Shown here: positions 54,221 to 62,173 of the stretch, in pieces
How positions within the stretch are numbered: the first letter of the stretch is position 1
Layout of the letters: each line of letters begins with the position of its first letter
NCBI RefSeq assembly: GCF_019145495.1
Contig: NZ_JAHSTU010000005.1
Span: 248,001-312,000, forward strand
Reading direction: 5' to 3'
Length of the DNA stretch: 64,000 bases
DNA from: Pseudomonas azerbaijanoccidentalis
Lineage (GTDB): Bacteria > Pseudomonadota > Gammaproteobacteria > Pseudomonadales > Pseudomonadaceae
The notes under the pieces: model-generated
Told to the model about the DNA's origin: nothing
Databases searched by the model: none
The model's input: only the letters and a program-made list of their open reading frames with translations
Made by a program: the position numbers and the translations under genes

Positions 54221-54637
54221 ATGAACGCCATAAGCCTGGAAAAAATCAACGTCGGTGACACCCTGCCACCGCTGGCCTTGCCACCAATCAACCGCACCAC
54301 CCTGGCGTTGTTCGCCGGTGCGTCGGGTGACTACAACGCCATCCACATCGACACCGATTACGCACGCAAGGCAGGCATGCCCGACGTGTTCGCCCACGGC
54401 ATGTTGTCGATGGCCTACCTCGGTCGCCTGCTGACCCAGTGGGTCGATCAGCGCCAGTTGCGCGAGTTCGGCGTGCGCTTTCTCGGCATCACCCACCTGG
54501 GCCACCAGATCACTTGCACCGGCACCGTGGTCGAGCGTTTTGACGTCGACGGTGAGCAACGCATCAAGGTTGAAGTGCGCACCACCAATCAATACGGCGA
54601 CACCAAGATTGTTGGTGACGCTGTGATCGCTCTGTAA
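54221..54637 (+). CDS. MaoC-type (R)-specific enoyl-CoA hydratase subunit
   Basis: 138 residues. The hydratase 2 motif is intact: ASGDYNAIHIDTDYA with D37 and H42 as the catalytic pair, followed by FAHGMLSMAYLGRLL. Expected to add water to trans-2-enoyl-CoA giving the (3R)-hydroxy product. Paired with the preceding catalytically degenerate subunit. Followed by an SDR able to oxidise the hydroxy group. Confidence 0.87.
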   Translation: MNAISLEKINVGDTLPPLALPPINRTTLALFAGASGDYNAIHIDTDYARKAGMPDVFAHGMLSMAYLGRLLTQWVDQRQLREFGVRFLGITHLGHQITCTGTVVERFDVDGEQRIKVEVRTTNQYGDTKIVGDAVIAL

Positions 54638-54667
54638 ACAAACCCAAGAATTGAGGAGCAATACCCC

Positions 54668-55492
54668 ATGGCAAAACTTGACGGCAAAATCGCACTGGTC
54701 ACCGGTTCCGGTCGTGGCATCGGCCAGCAAATCGCCCTGAAACTGGCGAGTGAAGGCGCACGCATCGTGATCAACGACCTCGATGCCGATCCGGCCCACG
54801 AAACTGCCGAGATGATCCGCAAGCTGGGTGGCGAAGCCGCCGTGTGCCACGGCAACGTCAGCGCCCCGGATTTCGCAGAGCGCTACATCAAGACTGCGAT
54901 GGACAACTTCAACGGCATCGACATTATCGTCAACAACGCCGGTTACACCTGGGACGACGTGATCCAGAAGATGAGCGACGAGCAGTGGTACGCCATTCTC
55001 GACTGCCACATGACCGCACCGTTCCGCATCCTGCGTGCGGCCTACCCGATCATTAAGGCGCAAGCCCAGGCTGACGCCGCCGCCGAACGCGAAGTGTTCC
55101 GCAAAGTGGTGAACATCTCGTCGGTGTCGGCGCTCAATGGCAACGCCGGGCAGATGAACTATTCCTCGGCCAAGGCCGGTGTGCTCGGCATGACCCGTGC
55201 GCTGGCGCGCGAATGGGGCCGCTTCAAAGTCAACGTCAACGCCGTGGCCTTCGGTTTCATCGAGACGCGCATGACCAGCGCCGACGCCCATGCCGGCGCC
55301 ACGGTGAACATCGAAGGTCGTGACATTCGCGTCGGCATCAGCCCGGAAGCGGCCAAGTCGTTCGCCCAGCGCAACCCGCTGGGTCGCCCCGGCACCACCA
55401 AGGAAGCGGCCGACGCCGTGTACCTGTTCTGCTCGCCGGAATCGAACTACATCACGGCGCAGACCATCGCCGTCGCCGGCAATCTGCAATAA
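54668..55492 (+). CDS. SDR-family 3-hydroxyacyl-CoA dehydrogenase
   Basis: 274 residues, classical SDR: TGSGRGIGQQIA nucleotide motif (about 12-23), NNAG, and a SYK triad visible as VNISSVSALNGNAG then NYSSAKAG. A roughly 25-residue insertion between the fourth strand and the Ser suits a larger substrate. Most likely oxidises the (3R)-hydroxyacyl-CoA from the MaoC pair before thiolysis by thiolase 2. GAGGAG lies nine bases before the ATG. Last gene of the operon. Confidence 0.88.
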   Translation: MAKLDGKIALVTGSGRGIGQQIALKLASEGARIVINDLDADPAHETAEMIRKLGGEAAVCHGNVSAPDFAERYIKTAMDNFNGIDIIVNNAGYTWDDVIQKMSDEQWYAILDCHMTAPFRILRAAYPIIKAQAQADAAAEREVFRKVVNISSVSALNGNAGQMNYSSAKAGVLGMTRALAREWGRFKVNVNAVAFGFIETRMTSADAHAGATVNIEGRDIRVGISPEAAKSFAQRNPLGRPGTTKEAADAVYLFCSPESNYITAQTIAVAGNLQ

Positions 55493-55500
55493 CCCAAAAC

Positions 55501-55605
55501 TGTAGGAGCGAGCCCTGCTCGCGATGGACGTCAGGGCAACGTGATCACTCAGACAGCCCGCGTGATCGTTGACGTCCATCGCTAGCAGGCTAGCTCCCAC
55601 AGGGT
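55501..55605. repeat. inverted REP pair (GAGCGAGC type), diverged
   Basis: TGTAGGAGCGAGCCCTGCTC and the partner TAGCAGGCTAGCTCCCACAG flank about 60 bases, with a further inner pair GGACGTCA/TGACGTCC. Lies just before the TetR gene. Confidence 0.85.
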
Positions 55606-55619
55606 CTCAGGATCACACC

Positions 55620-56234
55620 ATGAACATGACCGAAAGCACCATCCGCCTGGCTGCCATCAAGCTGATTTCGCGTAACGGCTACGAGTCGATGAGCCTTCGT
55701 CAACTCGCGGCGGAATCGGGGATCAATGCCTCGACGCTGTACCTCTACTACAAAGGCAAAAGCGAATTGTTGCTGGAGCTGATCCTGGAATACCTCCAGG
55801 GTTTGTCCCACGAATGGAAACGGCGGCGCCCCGCTGTTGCCGCCAACGCCGCGCTCAAACTGCGAGCGTTCATTGCCTGCCATGTGCGCTATCACCTGGA
55901 ACATCAGGACCAGGCCGTGCTCGGCAATCTGGAATTCAGAAGCCTGGATGAAGACTCTTTGGCGTTGGTCCGCCAAGCTCGTCGGGTTTACCTCAAAGGC
56001 TTGCAGGACCTGCTGGAACAAGGCGTCCGGGAGGGCTCGCTCAGTTGCGCCGAACCCAAGCTGATGGCCCGCACCCTGTTCAACATGCTTACCCATGCCT
56101 GCGTCTGGTATCAAGCCGACGGTCGCTGGAGCGTCGATGACGTGATCCGCCATTACTCAGACCTGGTGATGAAAATGCTCGGTGCGGTTCCTGTCGCGAC
56201 ACCCCGCGCCAAACCGAGGGAGGCACGCTCATGA
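55620..56234 (+). CDS. TetR-family transcriptional regulator
   Basis: 204 residues. N-terminal helix-turn-helix AAIKLISRNGYESMSLRQLA then GINASTLYLYYKGKSELL (about 8-55), and a helical ligand domain with the LMARTLFNMLTHACVWYQ pattern. Near relatives respond to fatty acyl-CoAs, so control of the SDR-MaoC operon is plausible. ATG at 55620 with AGGA upstream. The stop overlaps the next gene start (ATGA). Confidence 0.87.
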   Translation: MNMTESTIRLAAIKLISRNGYESMSLRQLAAESGINASTLYLYYKGKSELLLELILEYLQGLSHEWKRRRPAVAANAALKLRAFIACHVRYHLEHQDQAVLGNLEFRSLDEDSLALVRQARRVYLKGLQDLLEQGVREGSLSCAEPKLMARTLFNMLTHACVWYQADGRWSVDDVIRHYSDLVMKMLGAVPVATPRAKPREARS

Positions 56235-56863
56235 GCGACCTCATGCAACCCTTTTCCATGGCCGGCAAAACCGTACTGGTGGCCGATGCCACCACCCGTT
56301 TGGGCGCGCATTTCGCCCGGCTGATCAGCTTCGCCGGAGCACGCGTGGCCATCGGCGCACCGCACGCTTCGCAACTGGAACAACTGGCGGCGGACCTGCG
56401 CTGGGAAGGCGGTGAAGTGTTGACCGTCAGCCTCGACAGCGCACACCGCCCCAGCATCGAGGCAGCGCTGGTGGCTGTCGAAGAGCGCTTCGGCAGTGTC
56501 GATGTGCTGATCAACAACAGCGCCGAGCGCGAGCACATTGCGCTCAACAACCAAATCGTCCATTGCACCAGCCTGCACATGATCAAGGCCGAACGAGGCG
56601 GCAGCATCGTCAACATCGACCCGCCACCGCGCCCGATCAGCGAGCCAAATCCCTGCCTGAGGCCCAACAGCAGCCTGATCCGCATGAGCCGCGCCATGGC
56701 CCAATCGCTGACGCCGCACCGGATACGCGTCAATGTCATCGCCGCCGGACGTGACAAGGACGCCGGCCTGCAAGAACTCAACGGCCCCTTGTTGTTGCTG
56801 GCCAGCGGCGCAGGCGCCAGCGTGACCGGGGCCGTACTGCATATCGACAACCGCAACTCCTGA
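56231..56863 (+). CDS. degenerate SDR-like protein
   Basis: 210 residues, clearly SDR-derived but stripped of its signature residues. The nucleotide loop TGxxxGxG reads ADATTRLG; NNAG reads NNSAERE; no catalytic Tyr-x3-Lys is found, the matching region being PNSSLIRMSRAMAQ. About 40 residues are missing compared with a typical SDR. It is translationally coupled (ATGA) to the TetR gene and ends with SVTGAVLHIDNR, the usual SDR C-terminal motif. It may be a non-catalytic partner or regulatory protein, or a decaying gene. Confidence 0.75.
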   Translation: MSDLMQPFSMAGKTVLVADATTRLGAHFARLISFAGARVAIGAPHASQLEQLAADLRWEGGEVLTVSLDSAHRPSIEAALVAVEERFGSVDVLINNSAEREHIALNNQIVHCTSLHMIKAERGGSIVNIDPPPRPISEPNPCLRPNSSLIRMSRAMAQSLTPHRIRVNVIAAGRDKDAGLQELNGPLLLLASGAGASVTGAVLHIDNRNS

Positions 56864-56877
56864 CGCCGCGCGATTCA

Positions 56878-56961
56878 CTGTAGGAGCTGCCGCAGGCTGC
56901 GATCTTTTGATCTTGAAAAAGCCAAAGTCAAAAGATCGCAGCCTGCGGCGACTTCTACAGG
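56878..56961. repeat. inverted repeat pair, third copy of GGAGCTGCNGCAGGC family
   Basis: CTGTAGGAGCTGCCGCAGGC and GCCTGCGGCGACTTCTACAG with an inner GATCTTTTGA pair, directly upstream of the operator of the sulfatase gene. Confidence 0.85.
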
Positions 56962-56967
56962 TCATGG

Positions 56968-56984
56968 CCACCTGATGTGGGTGG
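56968..56984. promoter_or_regulatory. regulon operator, site 6 (CCACCTGATGTGGGTGG)
   Basis: On the minus strand it reads CCACCCACATCAGGTGG, identical to site 2. Centred 84 bases before the sulfatase ATG, so an exported sulfatase shares the regulon with the acyl-CoA genes. Confidence 0.75.
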
Positions 56985-57059
56985 CGCAAACCGTTTGATG
57001 ACGCTCGAACATGGCCACTGGTCGCCCTGCGCGACGCCCGTCAACAAGGAGCCAGTCAG

Positions 57060-58640
57060 ATGACTCGCATAACAAAGTGGCTGCCGAAACTCGCCTTCAT
57101 GGCAACAACGGTCATGGCTATGGCGGCGAACGCCGCTGACAAACCCAACATTCTGGTGATCTTCGGCGACGATATCGGCCAGACCAACATCAGCGCCTAT
57201 TCCATGGGCGTGGTCGGCTACAAGACGCCGAACATCGACCGCATCGCCCATGAAGGCATGATGTTCACCGACTACTACGCGGAAAACAGCTGCACCGCCG
57301 GTCGTTCGTCGTTCATCACTGGCCAGTCGCCGCTGCGCACCGGCCTGACCAAAGTCGGTGTACCCGGTGCGCCCATCGGCATTCAAAAGCGTGACATCAC
57401 CATCGCACAGGCGCTCAAGTCCCAGGGTTACGCGACCGGACAATTCGGCAAGAATCACCTCGGCGACAAAGATGAGTTCCTGCCGACCAACCACGGTTTC
57501 GACGAGTTCTTCGGCAACCTCTATCACCTCAACGCCGAAGAAGAACCCGAGCGCCCCTACTGGCCCAAGGATGACCCTGACTTCGTCAAATCCCGCACGC
57601 CTCGCGGCGTGATCCACAGCTACGCCGACGGCAAGATCGAAGACACTGGCGCGCTAACCAGCAAGCGCATGGAAACCATCGACGACGAAACCACTGCCGC
57701 CGCACAAACGTTCATAGAAAAACAGGCCAAAGCCGACAGGCCGTTCTTCGTCTGGATGAACACCACGCGCATGCACGTCTTCACCCACGTACGCGACTCG
57801 ATGAAAGGCCAGAGCGGCATGCCTGGCAACGAATACGCCGATGGCATGCTTGAGCACGACGGCGACGTCGGCAAACTGCTGAAAACCCTCGACGACCTGA
57901 AAATCGCCGACAACACCATCGTCGTCTACACCACCGACAACGGCCCAAACCAGTTCTCCTGGCCGGATGCGGCGACCACGCCGTTCCGCAACGAGAAAAA
58001 CTCCAACTGGGAAGGCGCCTACCGCGTACCGGCCATCGTGCGCTGGCCGGGCAAGATCAAGGCCGGTGAAGTCTCCAACGAAATGTTCTCGGGCATGGAC
58101 TGGTTCCCGACGCTGCTGGCCGCGGCGGGCGAAACCGATGTGAAAAACAAACTGCTCAAGGGCTGGGCACCGACGTCAGGTGCCAACACTTTCAAAGTGC
58201 ACCTGGACGGCTACAACCAACTGCCATACCTGACCGGCCAACAACCGAAAGGTGAACGAAGGGAGTTCTACTACTTCAACGACGACGGCGTGCTGGTGTC
58301 CATGCGGTACGACAATTGGAAAGTGGTCTTCGCCGAGCAGCGTGAACCCGGTGGTTTTGCCGTGTGGAGCAGCCCGTTCGTGCCGTTGCGCGTGCCCAAG
58401 CTGTTCAACCTGCGCATGGACCCGTATGAGCGCGCCGACATGGTTTCGGACCAGTACAACGACTGGCTGGTGAAAAACTCGTACCTGTTGGCGGCCGGTG
58501 TGGCCAAGGCTGCGCGCTTCCTGCAGACGTTTATCGAATATCCACCGAGCCAGAAACCGGCCAGCTTCAGCATCGATCAGATTCGTGCGGCAGTGGATGC
58601 GAAGATTGAAGAAAAAATGAAAGCCCAGGCCAAACCCTGA
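57060..58640 (+). CDS. exported arylsulfatase-type sulfatase
   Basis: 526 residues. Signal peptide about 1-26 (hydrophobic core, cleavage after ANA). NILVIFGDDIG gives metal ligands D37-D38; the formylglycine-generating motif is C78-T-A-G-R in SCTAGRSSFITG, so cysteine is modified to formylglycine before activity. Later TTDNGPNQFSWPD and a KxHxD-like region complete the active site. A sulfatase maturase is expected elsewhere in the genome. It is periplasmic and cleaves a sulfate ester. Site 6 places it in the acyl-CoA regulon. Confidence 0.9.
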   Translation: MTRITKWLPKLAFMATTVMAMAANAADKPNILVIFGDDIGQTNISAYSMGVVGYKTPNIDRIAHEGMMFTDYYAENSCTAGRSSFITGQSPLRTGLTKVGVPGAPIGIQKRDITIAQALKSQGYATGQFGKNHLGDKDEFLPTNHGFDEFFGNLYHLNAEEEPERPYWPKDDPDFVKSRTPRGVIHSYADGKIEDTGALTSKRMETIDDETTAAAQTFIEKQAKADRPFFVWMNTTRMHVFTHVRDSMKGQSGMPGNEYADGMLEHDGDVGKLLKTLDDLKIADNTIVVYTTDNGPNQFSWPDAATTPFRNEKNSNWEGAYRVPAIVRWPGKIKAGEVSNEMFSGMDWFPTLLAAAGETDVKNKLLKGWAPTSGANTFKVHLDGYNQLPYLTGQQPKGERREFYYFNDDGVLVSMRYDNWKVVFAEQREPGGFAVWSSPFVPLRVPKLFNLRMDPYERADMVSDQYNDWLVKNSYLLAAGVAKAARFLQTFIEYPPSQKPASFSIDQIRAAVDAKIEEKMKAQAKP

Positions 58641-58647
58641 GACGCAA

Positions 58648-58675
58648 CCGCCGTCCACTTTCGGGTAGACGGCGG
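58648..58675. terminator. hairpin between sulfatase and FNT genes
   Basis: CCGCCGTC and GACGGCGG form an 8-bp stem with a 12-base loop, between convergent genes; a bidirectional terminator is plausible. Confidence 0.55.
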
Positions 58676-58688
58676 TCCCTCCCCTGCC

Positions 58689-59501
58689 TTAAACCAAGGC
58701 GCGCTTGGACGCCGTGCGGATGTGCGTGCTGTAGAGCGTCAACCCGGTAAAGGCCAGGCCACCGACCAGATTGCCCAGCACTGTCGGGATTTCGTTCCAG
58801 ATCAGGTAGTCCATGACGGAGAACCCGCCGCCCATGATCATCGCGGACGGGAACAGGAACATGTTGACCACCGAATGCTCGAAACCCATGAAGAAGAACA
58901 GCATGATCGGCATCCACATGGCGATCACTTTGCCGCTCACCGAGGTCGAGATCATCGCCCCCACGACGCCCATCGACACCATCCAGTTGCACAGCATGCC
59001 GCGCAGGAAAATCGTGATCCAGCCTGCCACGCCATAATGCGCGTAGCCCAGGGTACGGGCCTCGCCGATACTGGCGATCTTTTCCCCGACGGCACCGGGG
59101 CCGGCGTTGAAACCGTAGGTGAAGACGAACGCCATCATGAAAGCCACCGTCAGTGCGCCGGCAAAGTTACCGACGAACACCAACCCCCAGTTGCGCAACA
59201 CGCCCCGCACGGTGACGCCGGGGCGCTTGTCCAGCAACGCCAGCGGCGTGAGCACGAACACCCCGGTCAGAAGATCGAAGCCCATCAGGTACAGCATCGA
59301 AAAACCCACGGGAAACAGCACCGCACCCAACAAGGCAGAACCGCTCTGCACCGCGATGGTGACCGCGAACACCGCCGCCAGCGCCAGAATAGCCCCGGCC
59401 ATGTAGCTCCTGATCAGGGTGTCGCGTGTCGACATGTGAATCTTTGATTCGCCGGCATCCAGCATCTTGGTGACAAATTCGAACGGAAGTAGATAGGACA
59501 T
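58689..59501 (-). CDS. formate/nitrite transporter family channel
   Basis: 270 residues, six membrane segments (plus a re-entrant region). It has the FNT signature around GNFAGALTVAFMMAF and GMLCNWMVSMGVVGAM, where N and other residues line the pore. FNT proteins carry small anions such as formate, nitrite or hydrosulfide, and a cyanate or bicarbonate role is inferred from the adjacent cyanase. GAGG precedes the ATG at 59501; second gene after cynS on the same strand. Confidence 0.88.
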   Translation of the reverse strand: MSYLLPFEFVTKMLDAGESKIHMSTRDTLIRSYMAGAILALAAVFAVTIAVQSGSALLGAVLFPVGFSMLYLMGFDLLTGVFVLTPLALLDKRPGVTVRGVLRNWGLVFVGNFAGALTVAFMMAFVFTYGFNAGPGAVGEKIASIGEARTLGYAHYGVAGWITIFLRGMLCNWMVSMGVVGAMISTSVSGKVIAMWMPIMLFFFMGFEHSVVNMFLFPSAMIMGGGFSVMDYLIWNEIPTVLGNLVGGLAFTGLTLYSTHIRTASKRALV

Positions 59502-59525
59502 TGTGCTTACCTCATGACTGGATGT

Positions 59526-59570
59526 TGAAAGAGGCGACACCGGTGCTGGCACGGGTTTTCGCCTCTTTCA
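59526..59570 (-). promoter_or_regulatory. long inverted repeat between cynS and FNT genes
   Basis: TGAAAGAGGCGA and TCGCCTCTTTCA form a perfect 12-bp stem with a 21-base loop in the 93-base spacer, ending about 25 bases before the FNT ATG. On RNA it could stabilise the cynS message or attenuate FNT expression. Confidence 0.55.
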
Positions 59571-59594
59571 CGGATCGGCTTCAACGCCTGGCGA

Positions 59595-60035
59595 TCACCA
59601 CGAACGGTAAGGCAGGAACTTGCCATTGAGCGTCAGCAGGACCCGATCGCCCTTGGGGTCTTCGATCTTTTCGACGTGCATGGAAAAGTCGATGGCGCTC
59701 ATGATGCCGTCACCGAATTTTTCCTGGATCACGTCTTTAAGGGTCGGACCGTACACGCCGACCACTTCGTACAAGCGATAGATCAACGGGTCTTGCGGCA
59801 CAATCTTGTCCCAGCCTTTGACGGGAAACTCGGTCATGGTCAAGGCGACGTCTTCGCCCAGTTCGAGCACCTCGCAAATTCGCGCGGCGACATCCGGCGT
59901 AGCGCTGTTCATGCCGTAGCAGACCGAGGCCAGCCACACCGGGGCCTTGCCCACCAGATCGCTCAGGCGGTCCCAGGTCATTTCCTTGCGGGCCTTGGCG
60001 GCCATGACGGTGTGGTGCATTTCGAGTTTGTTCAT
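59595..60035 (-). CDS. cynS: cyanate hydratase (cyanase)
   Basis: 146 residues. R87, E90 and S113 align with E. coli Arg96, Glu99 and Ser122, all exactly nine positions earlier, in PLIYRLYEVVGVYG and GDGIMSAIDF. The decameric enzyme converts cyanate and bicarbonate to ammonia and two carbon dioxide. No carbonic anhydrase or CynX-type exporter is adjacent. It is the first gene of a two-gene operon with an FNT channel and lies behind a sigma-54-type promoter. Confidence 0.93.
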   Translation of the reverse strand: MNKLEMHHTVMAAKARKEMTWDRLSDLVGKAPVWLASVCYGMNSATPDVAARICEVLELGEDVALTMTEFPVKGWDKIVPQDPLIYRLYEVVGVYGPTLKDVIQEKFGDGIMSAIDFSMHVEKIEDPKGDRVLLTLNGKFLPYRSW

Positions 60036-60075
60036 GGTGCGAATCTCTCAGAGTGTTTGGCGACAAAAGAGCAAT

Positions 60076-60091
60076 AGCGAGAGTCGTGCCA
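60076..60091 (-). promoter_or_regulatory. sigma-54 promoter of cynS
   Basis: TGGCACGACTCTCGCT on the minus strand fits the -24/-12 consensus TGGCACGN4TTGCW with one mismatch, GG-to-GC spacing ten. The start point would be near 60065, about 30 bases before the cynS ATG. Confidence 0.7.
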
Positions 60092-60160
60092 AGTTGAAAA
60101 ACAAACTTATGCCGTTGATTTAGTTACTTATTTAGATCAATGAGACAACAGAAAAAATTA

Positions 60161-60172
60161 ACGAAATATCGT
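60161..60172. promoter_or_regulatory. activator site 1 (ACGAAATATCGT)
   Basis: One of two 12-bp sequences that are exact reverse complements of each other, in the divergent region, about 100 bases upstream of the sigma-54 start point: likely enhancer for the divergent activator. Confidence 0.6.
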
Positions 60173-60199
60173 CATTCACGAAACTTGGTTAAATTAATC

Positions 60200-60211
60200 A
60201 CGATATTTCGT
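60200..60211. promoter_or_regulatory. activator site 2 (ACGATATTTCGT)
   Basis: Exact inverse of site 1, centre 39 bases away. It adjoins the TATATT -10-like sequence at 60211-60216 of the activator gene, so autorepression is possible. Confidence 0.6.
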
Positions 60212-60262
60212 ATATTTCCCGTGTCGCTTCGCCCCCGCTCGACACTCAGGACGCTCCGGATC

Positions 60263-62164
60263 ATGCCCATCGCCATCGACGCTTCTGCCGCCGCCCACTC
60301 CCCACTCGCCATGCTGGTGGTGGACCCGGAATCGGACGCACTGGTCCAGGTCAACGCGGCCGGTCTGGCCTTGCTCGGCTATGCGCAGAACGCGAGCGCC
60401 CTTGCGCGCTTTAGCCACTTTCTGGGGAACGGGATTGCGCTATGGGTCAGCTTCACCGATGAGGTGCTGACCCAGGGCGAGGCCTGGTCCGACGACCTCG
60501 GCCTGATCGACCTGGCGCGCAAGCATCATGCGGTTGAGGTCAGCGCCCGGGCGCTGGACGATGGCCAACGCATCCTGCTGATGATTCAGGACCGCGACGT
60601 GCTGGAGACCCGCCGCAATCGCTCGGAGGCCCGCCGCCAACACCGGCTGGGGCATGTCGGCTGGGAGCGGATCACTCAGGTTTTCGAACGGATCGAACGG
60701 CAGAACCGGTTGATCCTGGGCGCTGTGGGCGAAGGCATCTACGGGCTCGACGCCCATGGGCAAACCACGTTCATCAACCCGGCGGCCGAGCGGATTCTCG
60801 GCTGGAGCGCCGGCGACATGGTGGGCCATGACGCCCACCTGCTCTTTCACCACAGCCACAGTGACGGCAGTCTTTTTGAAGTGCAGCAATGTTCCATCCA
60901 CGCCTCATTCAGCGACGGTCAGGTGCACCGCGTCGATAACGAAGTGTTCTGGCACAAAAACGGCGAGGCGATCCCCGTCGAATACACCAGCACGCCAATC
61001 TTCGAGATGGGCCGACTGGTGGGCGCGGTGGTGTTGTTCCGCGACATCCGCGAACGGCAACGGGCTGAATCCCGACTGCGCGAGGCGCTGAACGAAGTCG
61101 AGCAACTGAAGCTGCGCCTGGAACTGGAAAACCAGTACCTGCAGGAAGAGATCAAGGCGGAGCGCAATCACCACGAAATTGTCGGCGACAGCCCGGCGGT
61201 GCTGCACCTGATCCGTCAGATCGAACTGGTGGCCCCGACCGACGCCAACGTATTGGTCACCGGGGAATCCGGCACCGGCAAAGAGCTGATCGCCCGGGCC
61301 ATCCACGCCAGCAGCCGCCGCAGCGACCGCCCGCTGATCCGCGTCAACTGCGCAGCGATCCCGCGGGACCTGTTCGAAAGCGAGTTTTTCGGCCACGTCA
61401 AAGGCGCGTTTACCGGTGCCGTCAACGACCGCGTGGGACGTTTCGAACTGGCGGACGGCGGCACACTGTTTCTCGATGAAGTGGGCGAGATTCCGCTGGA
61501 ACTGCAAAGTAAATTGCTGCGCGTACTGCAAGACCAACAGTTCGAACGCGTGGGTGACAACCTGACCCGCGCCGTGGATGTGCGGGTGATTGCCGCCACC
61601 AACCGCGACCTGCGGGAAATGATCGGGGCTGGCACGTTCCGTGAAGACCTGTACTTTCGCTTGAACGTGTTTCCGGTGCGTTCAGTGCCCCTTCGCGAAC
61701 GGCTCGGCGATATCCCGTTACTGGCCGGCCACTTCCTCGAACGCGCCTGCCAGGCCTTCAACAAACCGGGGGTGCGGCTGCCACTGGCACAGGTCGAAGT
61801 GCTCAAGCGCTACCCATGGCCGGGCAACATCCGCGAACTGGAAAACGTGATCGAGCGGCAGATCATCGTCTCGCAGGATGGCCGCTTGCGCTTCGATGAC
61901 CTGCTGTCGACCGGCTCACGCCTGCGCGCACCGGTAAGCGCTCAACCGCCAGAGGTCAGTGAGCCAGTGCGCGATGAAGACCTGCAACGTCAACTCAGGC
62001 TCAATGCCATGGCCATGCTCAAACGCACCGGTGGCAAAGTTTCCGGTGAAGGCGGTGCGGCTGAACTTCTGGGCCTGAAGCCGACGACGCTGGCCTCACG
62101 TCTGCGTAAATGGGGCATTGATCCTCGGCAGTACAAAACCAATCGCCGGGAAGACAGCGATTAG
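60263..62164 (+). CDS. sigma-54-dependent PAS/AAA+/Fis transcriptional activator
   Basis: 633 residues. A first PAS-like region (about 15-110), a second PAS domain with QNRLILGAVGEGIYGLD and LVGAVVLFRDIRERQ (about 145-265), a coiled-coil linker, then the AAA+ domain: Walker A GESGTGKE (334-341), GAFTGA (381-386, sigma-54 contact), and a C-terminal Fis-type helix-turn-helix near 600. The start is the ATG at 60263; the frame reaches further upstream but through the operator region. Divergent from cynS and its sigma-54 promoter, so its target is almost certainly the cyanate operon. Confidence 0.9.
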   Translation: MPIAIDASAAAHSPLAMLVVDPESDALVQVNAAGLALLGYAQNASALARFSHFLGNGIALWVSFTDEVLTQGEAWSDDLGLIDLARKHHAVEVSARALDDGQRILLMIQDRDVLETRRNRSEARRQHRLGHVGWERITQVFERIERQNRLILGAVGEGIYGLDAHGQTTFINPAAERILGWSAGDMVGHDAHLLFHHSHSDGSLFEVQQCSIHASFSDGQVHRVDNEVFWHKNGEAIPVEYTSTPIFEMGRLVGAVVLFRDIRERQRAESRLREALNEVEQLKLRLELENQYLQEEIKAERNHHEIVGDSPAVLHLIRQIELVAPTDANVLVTGESGTGKELIARAIHASSRRSDRPLIRVNCAAIPRDLFESEFFGHVKGAFTGAVNDRVGRFELADGGTLFLDEVGEIPLELQSKLLRVLQDQQFERVGDNLTRAVDVRVIAATNRDLREMIGAGTFREDLYFRLNVFPVRSVPLRERLGDIPLLAGHFLERACQAFNKPGVRLPLAQVEVLKRYPWPGNIRELENVIERQIIVSQDGRLRFDDLLSTGSRLRAPVSAQPPEVSEPVRDEDLQRQLRLNAMAMLKRTGGKVSGEGGAAELLGLKPTTLASRLRKWGIDPRQYKTNRREDSD

Positions 62165-62173
62165 AGTGCTGCG

